From Eumeta japonica (lineage: Eukaryota; Arthropoda; Insecta; Lepidoptera; Psychidae), in the NCBI GenBank assembly GCA_005406025.1, contig BGZK01000288.1, positions 1 through 64,000 on the forward strand: a stretch of 64,000 nucleotides of DNA, given 5' to 3'. Under the pieces are notes generated by a model. That model was not told where the DNA came from. It made no database searches and was given only the letters and a program-made list of their open reading frames with translations. The position numbers were made by a program, and so were the translations under genes. Below are positions 26,801 through 39,112 of this stretch, one piece after another; the stretch's first letter is position 1; each line of letters begins with the position of its first letter.

Positions 26801-29800
26801 TTTCTTATTGACAATAGAAGGTCCCTTTAGAAATGTACCTACATTCAATTCGGGGAACCACAGACATATTGTTGAAATGTAATAAAAGTTGTGAAAAAAT
26901 CTTATGTTTTATTAATGCGCTTATTATGATTTTCTTATTTCCATGCATAAGTACAAGGGGGAGTCGCTAGGATATCTAATCACTGAAAATTTTCTTACTC
27001 AATACTGGAACATCTCTACATCACACCAGCGAAGGAAATACTATTCGATAAACGTCACCCTTGTTCGGTATTGTACAATTATCGCTGAAATTATATAAAA
27101 CAATTCGAAAATGGCATTCATTTTTTGGTGATGGTAATTCTGGTATGGTAATGGTAATCACCTCCACATGAATCGTAAATATTGCGATGTGCGTTTCTTT
27201 TGAGGGCGCGTTAGTTATACGTAGAAGCACAGGTAGGTAGGGCCTTTAGACGCGAAGTTTGATCGAATAACGCGCTATTACGTTTGACCCGAATAACTCG
27301 GGTTAGGGTTAATGAGTATTGATTGAGACTGTACCCACCGTGCAACAGGATAGATGATCTTTACAATAGTCTTCTATTTGGTAAAATAACGTGAAGAAAC
27401 GTTTATATTAATTTATAATATACATACACCAAAATATTTATTTTTTAAATGCATCAAGGTAGTAGAGTAATCTTTTGTCATACGATTCTTACAGCACATT
27501 AGGTGTCTTGATGCGATTGTCGCATAACATGAGACAGAATTAAATCGAAAATAAAAAAGACTTTTTCGATTTTAAAACGTTTTGTATATACCATTACAAT
27601 TTCTCTCCTACACGAGATTGAAACGAAGCATAAAACAAATACATATAACCATGATTGTAGCATAAGCTTAGAATAATTAAAGGATATGTCTAATTATATA
27701 CAATATCTCCATATTGTAGACTTATAACAAAGCAAATCAAATACGTGTAGATCTAAAGTATAGTCGGTTATAGAAACACCTTCTTAAATATCTACTGTAA
27801 ACGAAGTTTGAACATGTTAGAGAAACATAGGTTAAGGAATGTCGCCAAGCTCACAACTGTCCTTGTACGCCGTATTCCAAGAGTTGTTTTATCTGGTAAT
27901 TTTAATTATTTCTTTAAGTTATATCAAATTTCACTTATTATAAAATTGGCTGTATGCTGACATGTACGTTTGCCTCACATATATATCTATTGACGTTTCA
28001 ACGTTAATTATTTTCTTTGTCTATTCGTTCACTTATCACGTTATTTTATCCAAGTCATTAAATTATTTTTTCGTTCCAAGAGTATTGTTCATTTCTAATT
28101 CAACAAATTATTGTATGCACAAGTCAGACAGAATTTCATGTAATTTGTAAGACCTATGTATGATTCGTGGCATGAGACAATGCCATATTAAAATTGAAGC
28201 GCTATAATTGCTTCTTAAAAAAAATGTAAACATAAAGCGCCGCACGCGCGTGTTCCCTTAACTATTTATGTGAGAAATGACAAGCCGCTTGCGGAACCTC
28301 TATGATCACATGGTTTACTTACTCCGTCCACACGAAGGATCCAATGGCGTTCCGTTATACAAAAACGTGGGAAAATCTTAAGAGCGAACGTTATATCTGA
28401 CCACATTCATATGTTGAAAAAAATACAATTTTATCCAATATTTTGAGTCGATTTCGTCGAAAATATCAATGCCGAAAATTAGCGATGATTTGATTATTTT
28501 CATTTGCACATACGTAAAAAAACGATTAATTAGATTATAGTATGTTATTGTTATTGGTGAAAACATGATCCAAAAATACTTTGAATTACTCGAAATGTAT
28601 AAAATACGAAAAATACTTTTAGTTAAATTAATAAGCTTTTAATACAAAAAAGTTAAAAGACACTTATAAAAAATGCTTAAATTACGTTGCAGTACAAATT
28701 TTTCATAAAAGGTTAACATAAATTTATCGAAGACTTCGTTATATCGGCAGCAGCAAATCATTTTAATCACATTTAAAGCATGCGATCGTAAAGACCACTT
28801 GACATTTAAAATTTCCTAAAAGACATAATAAAAAACCGTGGATACATTTATTTTGATTCAAATTATACATATTAATTAAAAAAACAAAGTATAGTTAAGT
28901 TTACCTAGTATTTCATTCTGTGTATCAGCGTTTTTGAATTGTACTCTGTGTCACAATCAATTTCCAGCAATCAAGGTCATATCAAGGGCTAATTTTGAGT
29001 TCCGAGATATTCAATGATAAATTTGGACTGGTATCCTTCGTAGCTGTGTGTGTGAACATGAACATGTAGTAAATATATATTTACTACAGTTCCAAATCCT
29101 TTACGTGTACAACACATGCTAATCACTCAATCCCACTGAACGTCTAACTGATCGTCTCGCGCGCCAATCGGAATAACTTCAGACCGTATGTACTTCATTG
29201 GCGCGTTACATGCTCAATATACACTGATCAGATTTTCTTAATGCATCAAAAGAAGTATAACTTCAAAATTGTACTTTTTCTATTAATCGATAACACAAAT
29301 ATATTGTTTTGTGACACGGAATCCTCACGCGAGCTCTTCCCATACTCGGTCGGTATCCAATAACTACGAAGAATGTAACATGTGTTATGTGTACGTTTTA
29401 ATTTTGTTTTTTTAACTTTAAGTCCTTTTTTTTTTTTAAGGCATTCTTACCGCAATGAAATTTCTATGTTAATTTTAATGATAAAAGAACAGCTTAATAA
29501 GAGGACATCGAAGCCATACATCGAAGGATCATACAGATAGACAGAAGGACAGATGGACCATAAAATCGAAACCATCAAGGCTTTCGAGACGCAAACGCAC
29601 TCTACACAGTGTTGATTATTCGATTTTCAGACGCCAGAACAGTTTTTTAATGTTCACTATGATTTATTAGTTTGCGTGACCGAGTTTCTTGCACGAAATG
29701 CGTGCAACTATTTCGCAGTCATTTTGTTTATGTGACCGGCGGTAGCTTCACTTTGACGGGTGAACATAGCCTCGCATTTACTCATTTCTTTCTGTTTACG

Positions 29801-30180
29801 TTTGTTGTGTAAAATTTTAGCTATCGATATCAGGTATTCGATGCGGCCAATTTCGTTAATGCGACAAAAATGTCCAAAAATGTCCAACAAGTGGTAGAAA
29901 TAAGCGCGCACTATCCAATTCACTATATTTATTACGTTTCTTCGTTACGGCGTACAGTTGGCGCTTGCGCTGTTAGCGAGTGCCATTTTCATAGTTTGAA
30001 AAAAATTGTATGCACTGAATATATAAATCAATTCTAAACAACACCAGACTAATATTTTAACGATTAGCTACTCAAGACTATTTTTTTTTATTTGGATTCG
30101 TTTATGTTTTCGTTTGTAATGGGTCATCACAGGACGCATTAGCGAACGAAGTCGGTATGAGTTTTATCTTTTTTTTTTTC
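23840..30180. other. Intron stretch, no gene seen
   Basis: Includes an (at)n microsatellite at 24479-24501 and a gacagaaggacagatgg-type repeat tail near 29540. A unique, GC-richer block at about 25250-25430 contains homeodomain-like taattaat cores at its end. Open frames are short, AT-rich and unrecognised. Confidence 0.4.
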
Positions 30181-30189
30181 AATCATTGC

Positions 30190-30475
30190 TTTGATATTCT
30201 CAAGGGAAGAAGAAAATTCTACACGCGGTGAAACGTGAGATTGGAAATCCAATCATCTTATGTGGTGGTTTTAACTCCAACATAAATAAAAACGAATCGC
30301 TTCTTAGTTTCTTGAAAGAAGAGTACAATTTAGAATGCTGCCCGACTCATTATACCACTCTAGGCAATGTATATCTTAATTCAATCTTCATACGTAAGTT
30401 AAGTGTCAACTTATTCCGTTATATTTAATACTTATCGTATCATCGGCCCGTGCCTAATAAACTCTGTTCGAAACA
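30190..30475 (+). pseudogene. Fragment of a transposon-borne endonuclease (EEP-fold) domain
   Basis: An open frame (30228-30428) gives a segment with the order ILCGGFNSN, SLLSFLKEEYNL, PTHYTTLGNVYLNSIFIRK and NLFRYI, followed after a stop by YLSYHRPVPN. This resembles the C-terminal part of exonuclease-endonuclease-phosphatase domains carried by LINEs and by some helitron-like elements (motifs GDFN, TxxGxxxD and an SYHxP-like end). Two expected acidic residues are altered: GDFN reads GGFN, and the usual D after the TTLG motif reads N. With the stop codon as well, it is a dead copy. The parent element cannot be told from this fragment. Confidence 0.6.
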
Positions 30476-30844
30476 TTAATTCGTTTCGGTTTTCCAATCG
30501 CCCGAATATCTTCCTACACATAAACGTATCCACGTAAAACTTACGGCTGTGTCGAGGATACAAGCAAACCAGGGATTCTTTCCTCCGACCTTGGGTTCGT
30601 TGTTACCACCCAGGAACCTTTCAAAACAAATCAAACCAAAAATAGCTCTATTTCCTTGGTAATAGGATTTAACTTAAAACACGTCATTAACAATTGTTTT
30701 AGACATTAACATCACCACCCATTTCTTTCATCGCCAGCCATTGATAGACATATACATATCAATGTCACGTCAACACACTGTTGAAGTATACGCACTCCCG
30801 ACATTTTCATTTTAAATTTTGAATTTACCAAAGGGCTTAAGTTT

Positions 30845-31025
30845 AAGCAAGGTGCTTAATACTGCTAACGGTCATTGTTAATGACGTCGGTGACAACGAC
30901 CGGGACAGGCAGCTTAACGTATTCCCCGAAGCACATAGGGATCGTTTAATATGACTGCATTAAAAACTGATTGCTCGTCTCGCCCGCGGCCAGAACGTGA
31001 ACCCGGTATTTTCTGGTCCGCGTTA
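30845..31025 (-). mobile_element. tRNA-derived SINE, copy 1
   Basis: On the minus strand an accgggttcacgttctgg-type B box (about 31003-30986) is followed by a body ending gaatacgttaagctgcctgt, then ccggtcgttgtcaccgacgtc. The same body is found in minus orientation at 34445, 51965 and 56190. Confidence 0.5.
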
Positions 31026-31029
31026 TTTT

Positions 31030-32030
31030 CATTTATTTAGAGACTTGTCCTTTTTTAAAACACGCCACCTATAGAAGATATGATTATCAGTATTTAGTAC
31101 TTTATTAAAATGAAATTATATTTCATAACGAAATAGTACATAACTATAAATTACAGATGTAGTTAATTTCCCTCTAAGAAGATTCAGAATTTTCGAAATA
31201 ATTGGGAAAATAGCTTTGACTTAATTTTGGACACGCGTAAATAATCATTTTCCGATTAAAATTTAAAATACATAAACAAATGCGCAACGCCCTAAAAGGT
31301 ACTATCAGCTACCAACACAAAGATTACACTTTTAATGTCACACCTGCATATATATAAGTTAGTAGGTATAACTAGACCTTGCAAGCACGCGAGGTGCATA
31401 GAGTATAAAAAGTGGGAATGACAGATGACGTGTGGCTTTAAGTGATGGACAAAGTCCATTTAAGATGTTGAAGGAATTAACTTTATTTTCCTGTTATTCA
31501 AAGACTTATTGAGAAGTTAAATAAATTCAATTTCTAGTGTATAATTTTCAGATAATGATAATTTATAGATTAATTATTGTTTACGTTGTAATTAAATCTA
31601 ACTGGAAAAGAAAATAATCTCTATTCGAGCTTGCTTCTAATGATTAATGTTTACAGAAAAAAATTAAAATAACTTTGAGAAAACGGGATTTTATAGGTGT
31701 TTGATCTCCATAAAATACATATTAATGTCAGTAACTTATTAAAATAACTACCCATATGGGACGCTGATCATATTTACTAACGTATCATCTATTCATTTAT
31801 TATGTTACGCGGTAAATAACACCAAGTAGACCGTAATGAAGATAGATCCATTAGAAAACTTCATGAAAAACGAGCTCGGATCGGAAGACGGGATGAACAA
31901 AATTGGATTGTAAATAATTGAATTCCCAGCGAATCGTCGTCCCAACGAATCAATTTTGATGTAATGCGTTTACGGAGTTAAAGCGCGCCATCACCTTGTT
32001 ACCTTTAATCAAGAATATGTTCATACCTGG
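31030..32030. other. Intron stretch, no gene seen
   Basis: AT-rich DNA without identifiable features. Confidence 0.4.
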
Positions 32031-32034
32031 TATT

Positions 32035-32375
32035 GAAAGAGTACTTGAATATCATTAATTCTATCATTATCATTATTGATACCTGTACTCGAATATTTTG
32101 ATTTTTTTTGTCATCGTTATCATATGGGGCACGTTCTTGAATATTACGAGTTTCATCATTACCGTCATCATCAATATCTGTACGCGAATGCGAGTCTTAT
32201 CATCCTCATCACCATCATTGTCAGTACCTGTACTCGAATATCATGAGTTTTATCATTGTCGTCACCGTCAATACCCGTACTCAAATATTATAACTTTTAT
32301 CGTTATTCTCATCATCTTTATCTGTCTTCATCGTCATCTTTGATCTGTATTCGAATATTATGAATTTCATTGAAC
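32035..32375 (+). repeat. Minisatellite of about 47 bp, roughly seven degenerate units
   Basis: The landmark actcgaatat or a close variant recurs near 32043, 32087, 32134, 32182, 32232, 32279 and 32348, so spacing is about 44-50 bases with one longer interval. Units read approximately tactcgaatattatgagttt followed by a (tcatcatc / gtcaccgtc)-rich part. An 81-codon open frame across it (32098-32343) is a by-product. Confidence 0.7.
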
Positions 32376-32379
32376 TACT

Positions 32380-34440
32380 GGTATTAGCCTCCAGGTTTAC
32401 CTGTGCGAAGATAAAAAAATAAATGCATACGTCTCTCAATGTTGATCTTATTTCTAACACCAGCCCATTTAATTTTCAATTCCGATCTAAATTGATTACG
32501 CTATCGATGAATAGAATAATAAAAATTTTCAATTTTTAATAAAAACTCCTGAAATTATTAACGGAAATTAAAAGTAGCTTATGCTAATATTCATTTTTAC
32601 GTCACGTATGCAAAATTTCATGGACATCAGTGGAACAATTAGGCAGTGAAGCGAAGTGAACAAGCGACTCATGTTTGCATTTACTTACACAAGTACGGAT
32701 TTAGTTTTTGGCTGGTGCAAAAAATTTTCACGTATAGAACGAAGTCTTATGATTTCCCCAGTTTATTATATTGCTAGCACATAACGAAGCTATCAGTTTA
32801 AATACAAATGATATCTTGTAAAATGTGATTTAGTATTTTATACAAAGCCTCATATAATGAGAATAGTGAAAATGTTCTTATATACAAGTATCTATAAGTA
32901 ACATATACGCGTAATATTCATTATTCATGAGCATAAATTCATCAAAGAGATATGCCGGGAACCGACTAACGAAGTGGAAACTACGCCGGAACTGCTGTTA
33001 TGCCCCAAGTTGGAAAACTTGAAATGGGTTACTTAGCGTCACACACGAATAGAATTGTAACTCGTTGAATGTCGAGAAACGTGTCAATTAAACGTGCTTA
33101 TCATGATTTCAACTTTTTGGTTTTCTCTAACACTTAGAACAGATTCCACAGAGTTAGATTAGACTATTTCTATATTGGATAAAAAACCATTTTAGACCCC
33201 AGTACACATATTTGTTTAACATCGGCCTGCGGCAAAATACTGCAGTAAAATCTACCACATAGTAACATATAGGAGTTTACGTAACATTTTAAATTAATAT
33301 ATTTTACATATGTAAAATGTTTCAATATATCCGTGGGATTCTAGAGCTTTTTTATGTACAATAAAATTTTAAATAAAGATTTAAACATGTCGGTATTTTG
33401 ATAGCTGATCATTGGTTACTCATCTTCCGAAGGGTTGCGTTGGTAATTTTTGACGAATATCATGTCATTTCATTTCCTTTCCTGTTGTGCCTGATTACAC
33501 ATTCGATCAATTTTTAAATGTTTTTTTTTTTTTTTGATAACCGTGACGATCCTGTTAATTTGTTAATACCTTTTAAAAATAATTTTAATGTTATGCTTTT
33601 AGTGACCTCAAAAAAACCAGCCATTGCGTCGAACAGACAGACAGACACCAAAATGATCTCTTTTAGTATCGGGTCTCAATTGTCTCAATACTGAGGTATA
33701 TCTTCCCACGATTTTTTATTTTGATATTTATTTTTTATCTGAGGGCTTTGGACCTCAACCATTCACGGTAATTAGTGCGGGTTGCGAGTTGTGATCTCTC
33801 GAATGTTCCGTTTATTTTTTCACTTTAATATTAAAGGAAAAAATTAAACTTCTCTCAGAGTCTACATAGAGCTTAACCAAGTTTCTTCTGAAGAATTATC
33901 GTTTTGTATGGAATGTTCAAATAAAACGATACACCTAATCTTGTTTTGTTACCGATAATGATGTTCATTTAAATACACTTTTCTCCCAATAACAACCTAC
34001 TCACGTAATTAGCCTACGTTAATACAAAAGCAGGTCGTAACATTTTCCTCTATAAAAAAAATTATCCGATCTTCGATAAAAAATATTAACATTGGGTAAT
34101 TATAAACGCTAATTAATGAAAAATTCGAGCGATATTGTTTGTCTCGTTTGGAAGCTAGAATTATTAAGGGAATTCTTTGATGTTCAACAAGCTAACGGCC
34201 CTAAACTCACCGGTGAATTACATATGAATTCAAAAAAGATTTGAGAAAGGAAAAAACTTGGTCAGTGTAACAAAATTATTTCTCTCTTAATGTAGAAGAC
34301 AATCTGTGCATTCTCATAAGGAACTAGCGCAAGCCACAGGTAGTATATAAATTTTTCTGTATTTATTTGTTGTGTCAAGTTAGTATAACCCCATTCAAAG
34401 GCACATTCCTCAACATTTTTATATAAGATTCAAAGTTTTG
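32380..34440. other. Intron stretch, no gene seen
   Basis: A poly-T run (about 33522-33536) and a gacagacagacacc tract (about 33634) mark repeat tails. Otherwise unremarkable. Confidence 0.4.
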
Positions 34441-34444
34441 GTAC

Positions 34445-34675
34445 TTAAGCCCTCGAAGGTCACTAGCGATCGTCGCCACGCACAGAGATCGTAGTAATTG
34501 CCACTAATGCATTGTTGGCATTGTCCAAGACCAACGGCTTAATGTATTTTCCGAAATAAAATACAGGTCAGCGATTTAATTTTACTTCAATTGAAAATTG
34601 ATTGGTTAAATTGTCCATGATCAGGTTTTAATTCGAATTAAAGCAACGCGTCGACCACTCGTTTGTCACTGTGTT
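34445..34675 (-). mobile_element. tRNA-derived SINE, copy 2
   Basis: On the minus strand a decayed tRNA-like head (about 34670-34610, gagtggtcgacgcgttgctt) is followed by tacattaagccgttggtctt and ggcgacgatcgc-type sequence shared with the other copies. Confidence 0.5.
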
Positions 34676-34858
34676 TTAGTTGCCAATTTCAAATTTAAAA
34701 TATTATCCTTATTTCAGCTTTTTGATGCTTTTGAAATATAATGAAATTTATGGGTTAAAGATTCCGTTAGGTTTCCTGTTTCTAAATGAAGAATGAATTT
34801 ATGAAATTTCGTTCCGCTCAGAAAACAAAATATTTCTAGTGAAGATACGATATTAAAA

Positions 34859-35738
34859 GCCTCTTCCACCTTCTCCTCTTAAACTGACATTTAACAAAAT
34901 GTCATTTTTAAGATAAAATTTGCGTTCCACGTCATCTTTATAACGGCTTTTAGACCGAACAACCATTAAGAGAAGTATGTGAAACGAAAATTTTATTTTA
35001 AAAGTGGCTTTTTGTTTGATGCCAGTTTAAGGCTACTGTCAGACCGCGAGCTAGTAATTGTTAGATATGGACTATTTTATAACCCAAGAAGAATTATAAT
35101 TTCATTTTAATAAATCTGAGTAAGCAAGAAAACAGTACAATGTGAATATTCTGGTTCACACTCCGAGCTAATTCTAGCTGTTACTATAGTAGCCCAGCTA
35201 TGACGCCTTCTATATTGGCTACATAATCTCCCATAGCACAGCTATACATTTTTTTGCACATGCTGAACTTCAAAAGCTTATTGAAAAATTTTACATAGAT
35301 TTTTATACTTTTTTCCAGTAGTTAAGTAGTTGTTCGACAGAGCAGGTTTTTGCTCTGAAATGCTCTTGTTTATGAAAAAGGTAAAGAAGAAATATTATTA
35401 TTGGATAGTTCGGAAGAGGAGGATGATATACTATATACCAATATATTATATTATCATGTATTGCCGAAAAAAAAGAAAAACGACGCACATGTTGGATGAA
35501 AAAAAATACGATTATTCACGCTACATCGCTGTCCATACATACTCACAGTTTGATATAAAAACTATAAAAAGCCCATCCTCTGACGATAGCGGCAGCCCAA
35601 ATTGCATTTTACTATCTAACGTTTTTGATCTGAGGGGTCTTGCTTGAATTACAACATGATTGATAGCTATGTAATAATTACTAGCTACTAGCTTTTGGTC
35701 TGACGGCAGCCTAAAAGGGGTTGAGGGAAGGGCCTCTC
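34859..35738. mobile_element. MITE A copy 1, split by an inserted element
   Basis: The left end gcctcttccaccttctcctc (34859-34878) and a body matching MITE A at 36615-36792 (tttgcgttccacgt, attttattttaaaagtg) run to 35027. The body is then interrupted by another element (35031-35711). After the interruption, aaaaggggttgagggaaggg (35713-35732) resembles the missing right end of MITE A. This order shows that A was present before the insertion. Confidence 0.6.
35031..35711. mobile_element. MITE B, 681 bp, inserted into MITE A, with TAA target duplication
   Basis: The left terminus ggctactgtcagaccgcgag (35031-35050, continuing ctagtaatt) and the right terminus gcttttggtctgacggcagc (35691-35710) are inverted repeats of each other. 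The direct repeat taa flanks it (35028-35030 and 35712-35714). A 3-bp T/A-rich duplication fits PIF/Harbinger-type mobility. The interior has a 105-codon plus-strand open frame (35330-35647) that is K/Y-rich and unlike a transposase, so I do not call it a gene. Confidence 0.65.
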
Positions 35739-36244
35739 CCTTACATTGATAATTTTGATCGTACCTTAATCACAGGTAGGCAAAAGTAGGTTGCTTTCGT
35801 TTATATAATAGTTAATAGACATATTTGTCATCAGACAAAACAATGGTCAAGGACAAGCGAACAACACTATAAACGTGTAAATATATCTTTACCTTGTGCA
35901 ACGGTGGCTAGAAGATAAGAATCAATCTAGATAACAAACACGCAGGAGTAGTTAAACAATGTAAACTGTATACAAATAACACGATAAGAACACACGTGTA
36001 CCGTTGTGGCGTTGGCAAACATCGTTATACCGATCGCACCATTTGTACAATCAGCCTTGACAATTAAAATTAGTCCTATAATACACTGTTATAAATGGTA
36101 TATGATAACTCGTTATCAGCTTCTAGTTAGCTGATTCTGATTAATCTATTTTAGGAGAGAACTGAAAAAGAATTATATTTTTATAAGGCCCCTTATTTCA
36201 TTTTTAGAGCGACATTCACTTTTATACTATAAAACTATTGTAAA

Positions 36245-36350
36245 CTAGAAAAAAAAACCGGCCAAGTCGGACTCGCACGCGAATGGTGTCCGTACCGCCA
36301 TACGATATTTAACATAACATATTTTTTTAAACTACGGAACCATAAAAAGC
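36245..36350 (+). repeat. Partial copy of the accggccaagt repeat
   Basis: aaaaaaaccggccaagtcgg (36249) then actcgcacgcgaatgg and gtccgtaccgcc. This is the well-known lepidopteran dispersed sequence whose usual form reads accggccaagtgcgagtcgg, then gttccgtacc. The longer copy is at 54649-55310. Confidence 0.6.
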
Positions 36351-36614
36351 TCAAATTCTTTCTGTTTTCAATTAGTAACGGCAAATTGTGCCACGGTTTT
36401 TTAGACTGTTTTGAAACCACTTATACACGGATGGCCGGTGGAAGTGACTGTTCGGCTTCTTTTCCCCCAACATTACCTAACCGCGACTTTTCATTATTTA
36501 TTATATATTACGCAAAAATTATTAGAGATAATAGAAAACTGTCAAGAGAAAAAATATTTTCTTTAAACTCTCTATAATACTGCCTATGTGATTGCTTTGA
36601 ATAAGATCGATTGG

Positions 36615-36792
36615 GCCTCTTCCACCGTCTCCTTTGAAATTGGCATTCAACAAAAATCTCTTTGTAAATAAAACTTGCGTTCCACGTTTGTTCGGGCTAA
36701 AACTCGTTAAAAGGAAAACATGAAACACAATTTTTATTTTAAAAGTGACTGTTTGCTAAAAGTCAGTTTATAAGGTGATGGTGGAAGGAGGC
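36615..36792. mobile_element. MITE A copy 2, intact ends
   Basis: gcctcttccaccgtctcctt (36615-36634) and aaggtgatggtggaaggagg (36772-36791, then c) are inverted repeats of about 20 bases. The 178-bp element is non-coding and about 75 percent similar by eye to the copy at 34859. Confidence 0.7.
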
Positions 36793-37529
36793 TTTTAATA
36801 ATGTTAAAATATGTCAGCTCGAATATTACGTTTTTTTTATAATAATTTTTTTACTTTATACTCCGTTTACACAAAATTTATTGAAACTGACCGATACGGT
36901 AATAAAATAATGCGCAAGCGAATTAATCTTCATACATTTACGTACAAAATAATTTCTAACTTAATTGACAATTCTTCCTTATAAAATAATAGATGAAGAA
37001 CAATCGTAGCGGAAGATCTGTGGATGATGACAGGAACAAGCGTATACTTTGACAGATTCTGATACACCCTCCTGTATAAGCAGGATATGAATTCTACTTA
37101 CCAACAGCTCCTACTATCAGAGGAGTATACCGACTGACCGAAGAAACTCTTGCAGAATCGGAAAAGTTCATAATTATACTGTGCAAAATAAAATCTCCTT
37201 TAAAAGCAGCATGATGTGATACAAGGCAAGGATTCTGCTACGTAATACGCTGCTGGCCATACTTGAGTTGTACCACGTCAAATAAAGTGACAGTATTTAT
37301 GCGAGTTGCTAAGTAAATAATAATAAAAATGGTATAGAGCCATATTGTGTATAATTTTGCTCCAATACAAAAATGGGCCTGTTTGACCGATAAAATGCTA
37401 CACTCTCACAGAATACAGAAAGAAGAAGCAGTTTCCACTGTTGACTTTATTCCAGTGAGTGAAAGTTTCAGTGGTCCAGTTCTCTGCTCCACCCAATTCA
37501 TTAACTCAATCCCTATTAGATTTCCTATT

Positions 37530-37650
37530 AGATTTAGGAGGGTCTAAAAGGCTGACAACACCGGTGACTCCTTTAGGGTTGGGAGTGACCATGGGTGACG
37601 GTATTAATCTCCTCTGGGGTCGTTAGCGTGCTCCTTTGCCTTTCTAAAAT
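37530..37650 (+). repeat. Dispersed repeat, LINE-tail type
   Basis: ctaaaaggctgacaacaccg, then gactcctttagggttgggag and accatgggtgacggtattaa, with a gctcctttgcc end. It is a diverged relative of the sequence at 16590-16745 in opposite orientation. Confidence 0.45.
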
Positions 37651-38404
37651 GCTATAAAAAACATGGTACAATTTTATTGTCCATAAGCATACCACAACAA
37701 ATTCTCTTTATACAATATACATAGAGAAAATAATACATGTTTAGTAAGGGGGTCAAATATCAACGCTTAAAATACTCTTTTACTAAATAACTTTTTCAGA
37801 TAATGTTTAAGAGTGCTTTATTTTCATTTACAAAAAACTTCGTCGTGCATGTCTATGAAATCGTCTATGGAAAGTCTATGAAATCGGTAGCACTTAAGTT
37901 AAATTACGGAATGTAAAAGATTTTAAGAATTTCTCCTGACGCTTTTGCGTATATGTATACATGTTCCGTTTTATACGTTCTCGAAAATGTGCGAAAGATA
38001 CTAACAAATTTGGAATGAGCTAGCTGACAGCTTCAAATATAATGTGAAGAGGTTGACGAGTTACTGTAGAAAACAGCGTCTACGCCGCCTACCCTTGCAT
38101 TACTTGCCGCCCATGTCCCAGGAACGAAGCTACAAAACGCCAATATGTGTTACAAAATTATACTATGTTTAGATTCGCGCAGACACAGAATCAAAATACT
38201 TTTGGAAGCGAGGTTTTTGTGCATTGGGCACACACAGACTGCGAGCCTAAAGATGAAGGAGTGTACATTTGTTGAAAATAAGTCGAAGACAACGTCATCA
38301 ATTCAAAGGTATGTGATAATAGAATTAATTTACTTGAAATTAGCTTTTGTCTCTGACTCTGTCTGTATGGACTTCGAATAAATTCGAATACTTTCATCTT
38401 TTAT

Positions 38405-38650
38405 ATCGAGCGATCACACTGTCAATCATTGTCCCGATCTTGTTCCTGCCGTTATAGTTCCAATCCTGGCCCCGCTTTTGGTTTCGATTCTGACCTCAAT
38501 TTAGATTCTGGTTCTGTTCAAAATATACACAATCTAAAAAAATAGCAGTGAGATCGAATAAAATCAATCATATATTTACTTCAGGGTGCAAATTATTACC
38601 ACAATTTCATCAAATTCTGTGCAGTAGTTTTGCGTAATTCGTGAACAAAT
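38405..38650 (+). repeat. Composite element with degenerate minisatellite and LINE-like tail
   Basis: Units cccgatcttgttcctgcc, ccccgcttttggtttcgatt and cagattctggttctg-like (38430-38520), then the tail aatttcatcaaattctgtgc followed by agtagttttgcgtaattcgtg. The head is not clear. Confidence 0.5.
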
Positions 38651-38699
38651 GTATAGAATGCATAAAGTTTGGAGGTAATCAATAGAGTTCGACAGCATT

Positions 38700-39112
38700 T
38701 CGAGTCGGATCACGCTTTTTACTTCAAAAAAGTGAAAGTCCGATCTCATTTAGAGTACGTACTGTTATACTTCTAGACCGTATCAAACGTTGATCATCTT
38801 GAAGATTCGGCGACCTTGTAGTATCTAGCCAACGCGACCTCTTGGTTTTGCGAAGAGATGTAGCATCTTTGTGCATGCTTTGCCACTTATGTTACGGGCA
38901 GTGATATGAAGAACGCTTCAACTTTATTCCTCTCGCTGATTTCAGTCATCGTTCCGCTCACCGGGAATACCATCAGTACCATCTTCACAGCCGACGTTCT
39001 CTGTCACGTACGGTGAGGCTTTGGAATGATTTACCATCAGCGGTATTCCCAGCGCATTTTGACAAGGAGGTCTTCAAAAAAAGAGTAAACCACTTCCAAC
39101 AAACAATCCTAT
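38700..39112 (+). pseudogene. C-terminal fragment of a LINE polyprotein
   Basis: With frameshifts, the plus strand encodes VLRRDVASLCMLCHLCYGQ (about 38850), then FIPLADFSHRSAHREYHQYH and RRSLSRTVRLWNDLPSAVFP (RLWNDLPSAVFP at 39016-39051), then HFDKEVFKKRVNHF. This order (RRDVASLxxLY, an S-R-S-basic stretch, a WNxLPxxVF motif, FKxRVN) is the conserved end of many arthropod LINE reverse transcriptases. Stops upstream make it non-functional. Confidence 0.7.

Noticed and set aside
27295..27315. gggttagggttaat as a telomere-like repeat
   Set aside because: Only about two partial units, and not the insect TTAGG array.
32098..32343. 81-codon open frame rich in I, V and S
   Set aside because: It coincides with the 47-bp minisatellite; there is no start context or motif.
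35330..35647. 105-codon plus-strand open frame inside the inverted-repeat element
   Set aside because: It is rich in K, Y and I as expected from AT-rich DNA, has no transposase motif, and an overlapping minus-strand frame is also open.
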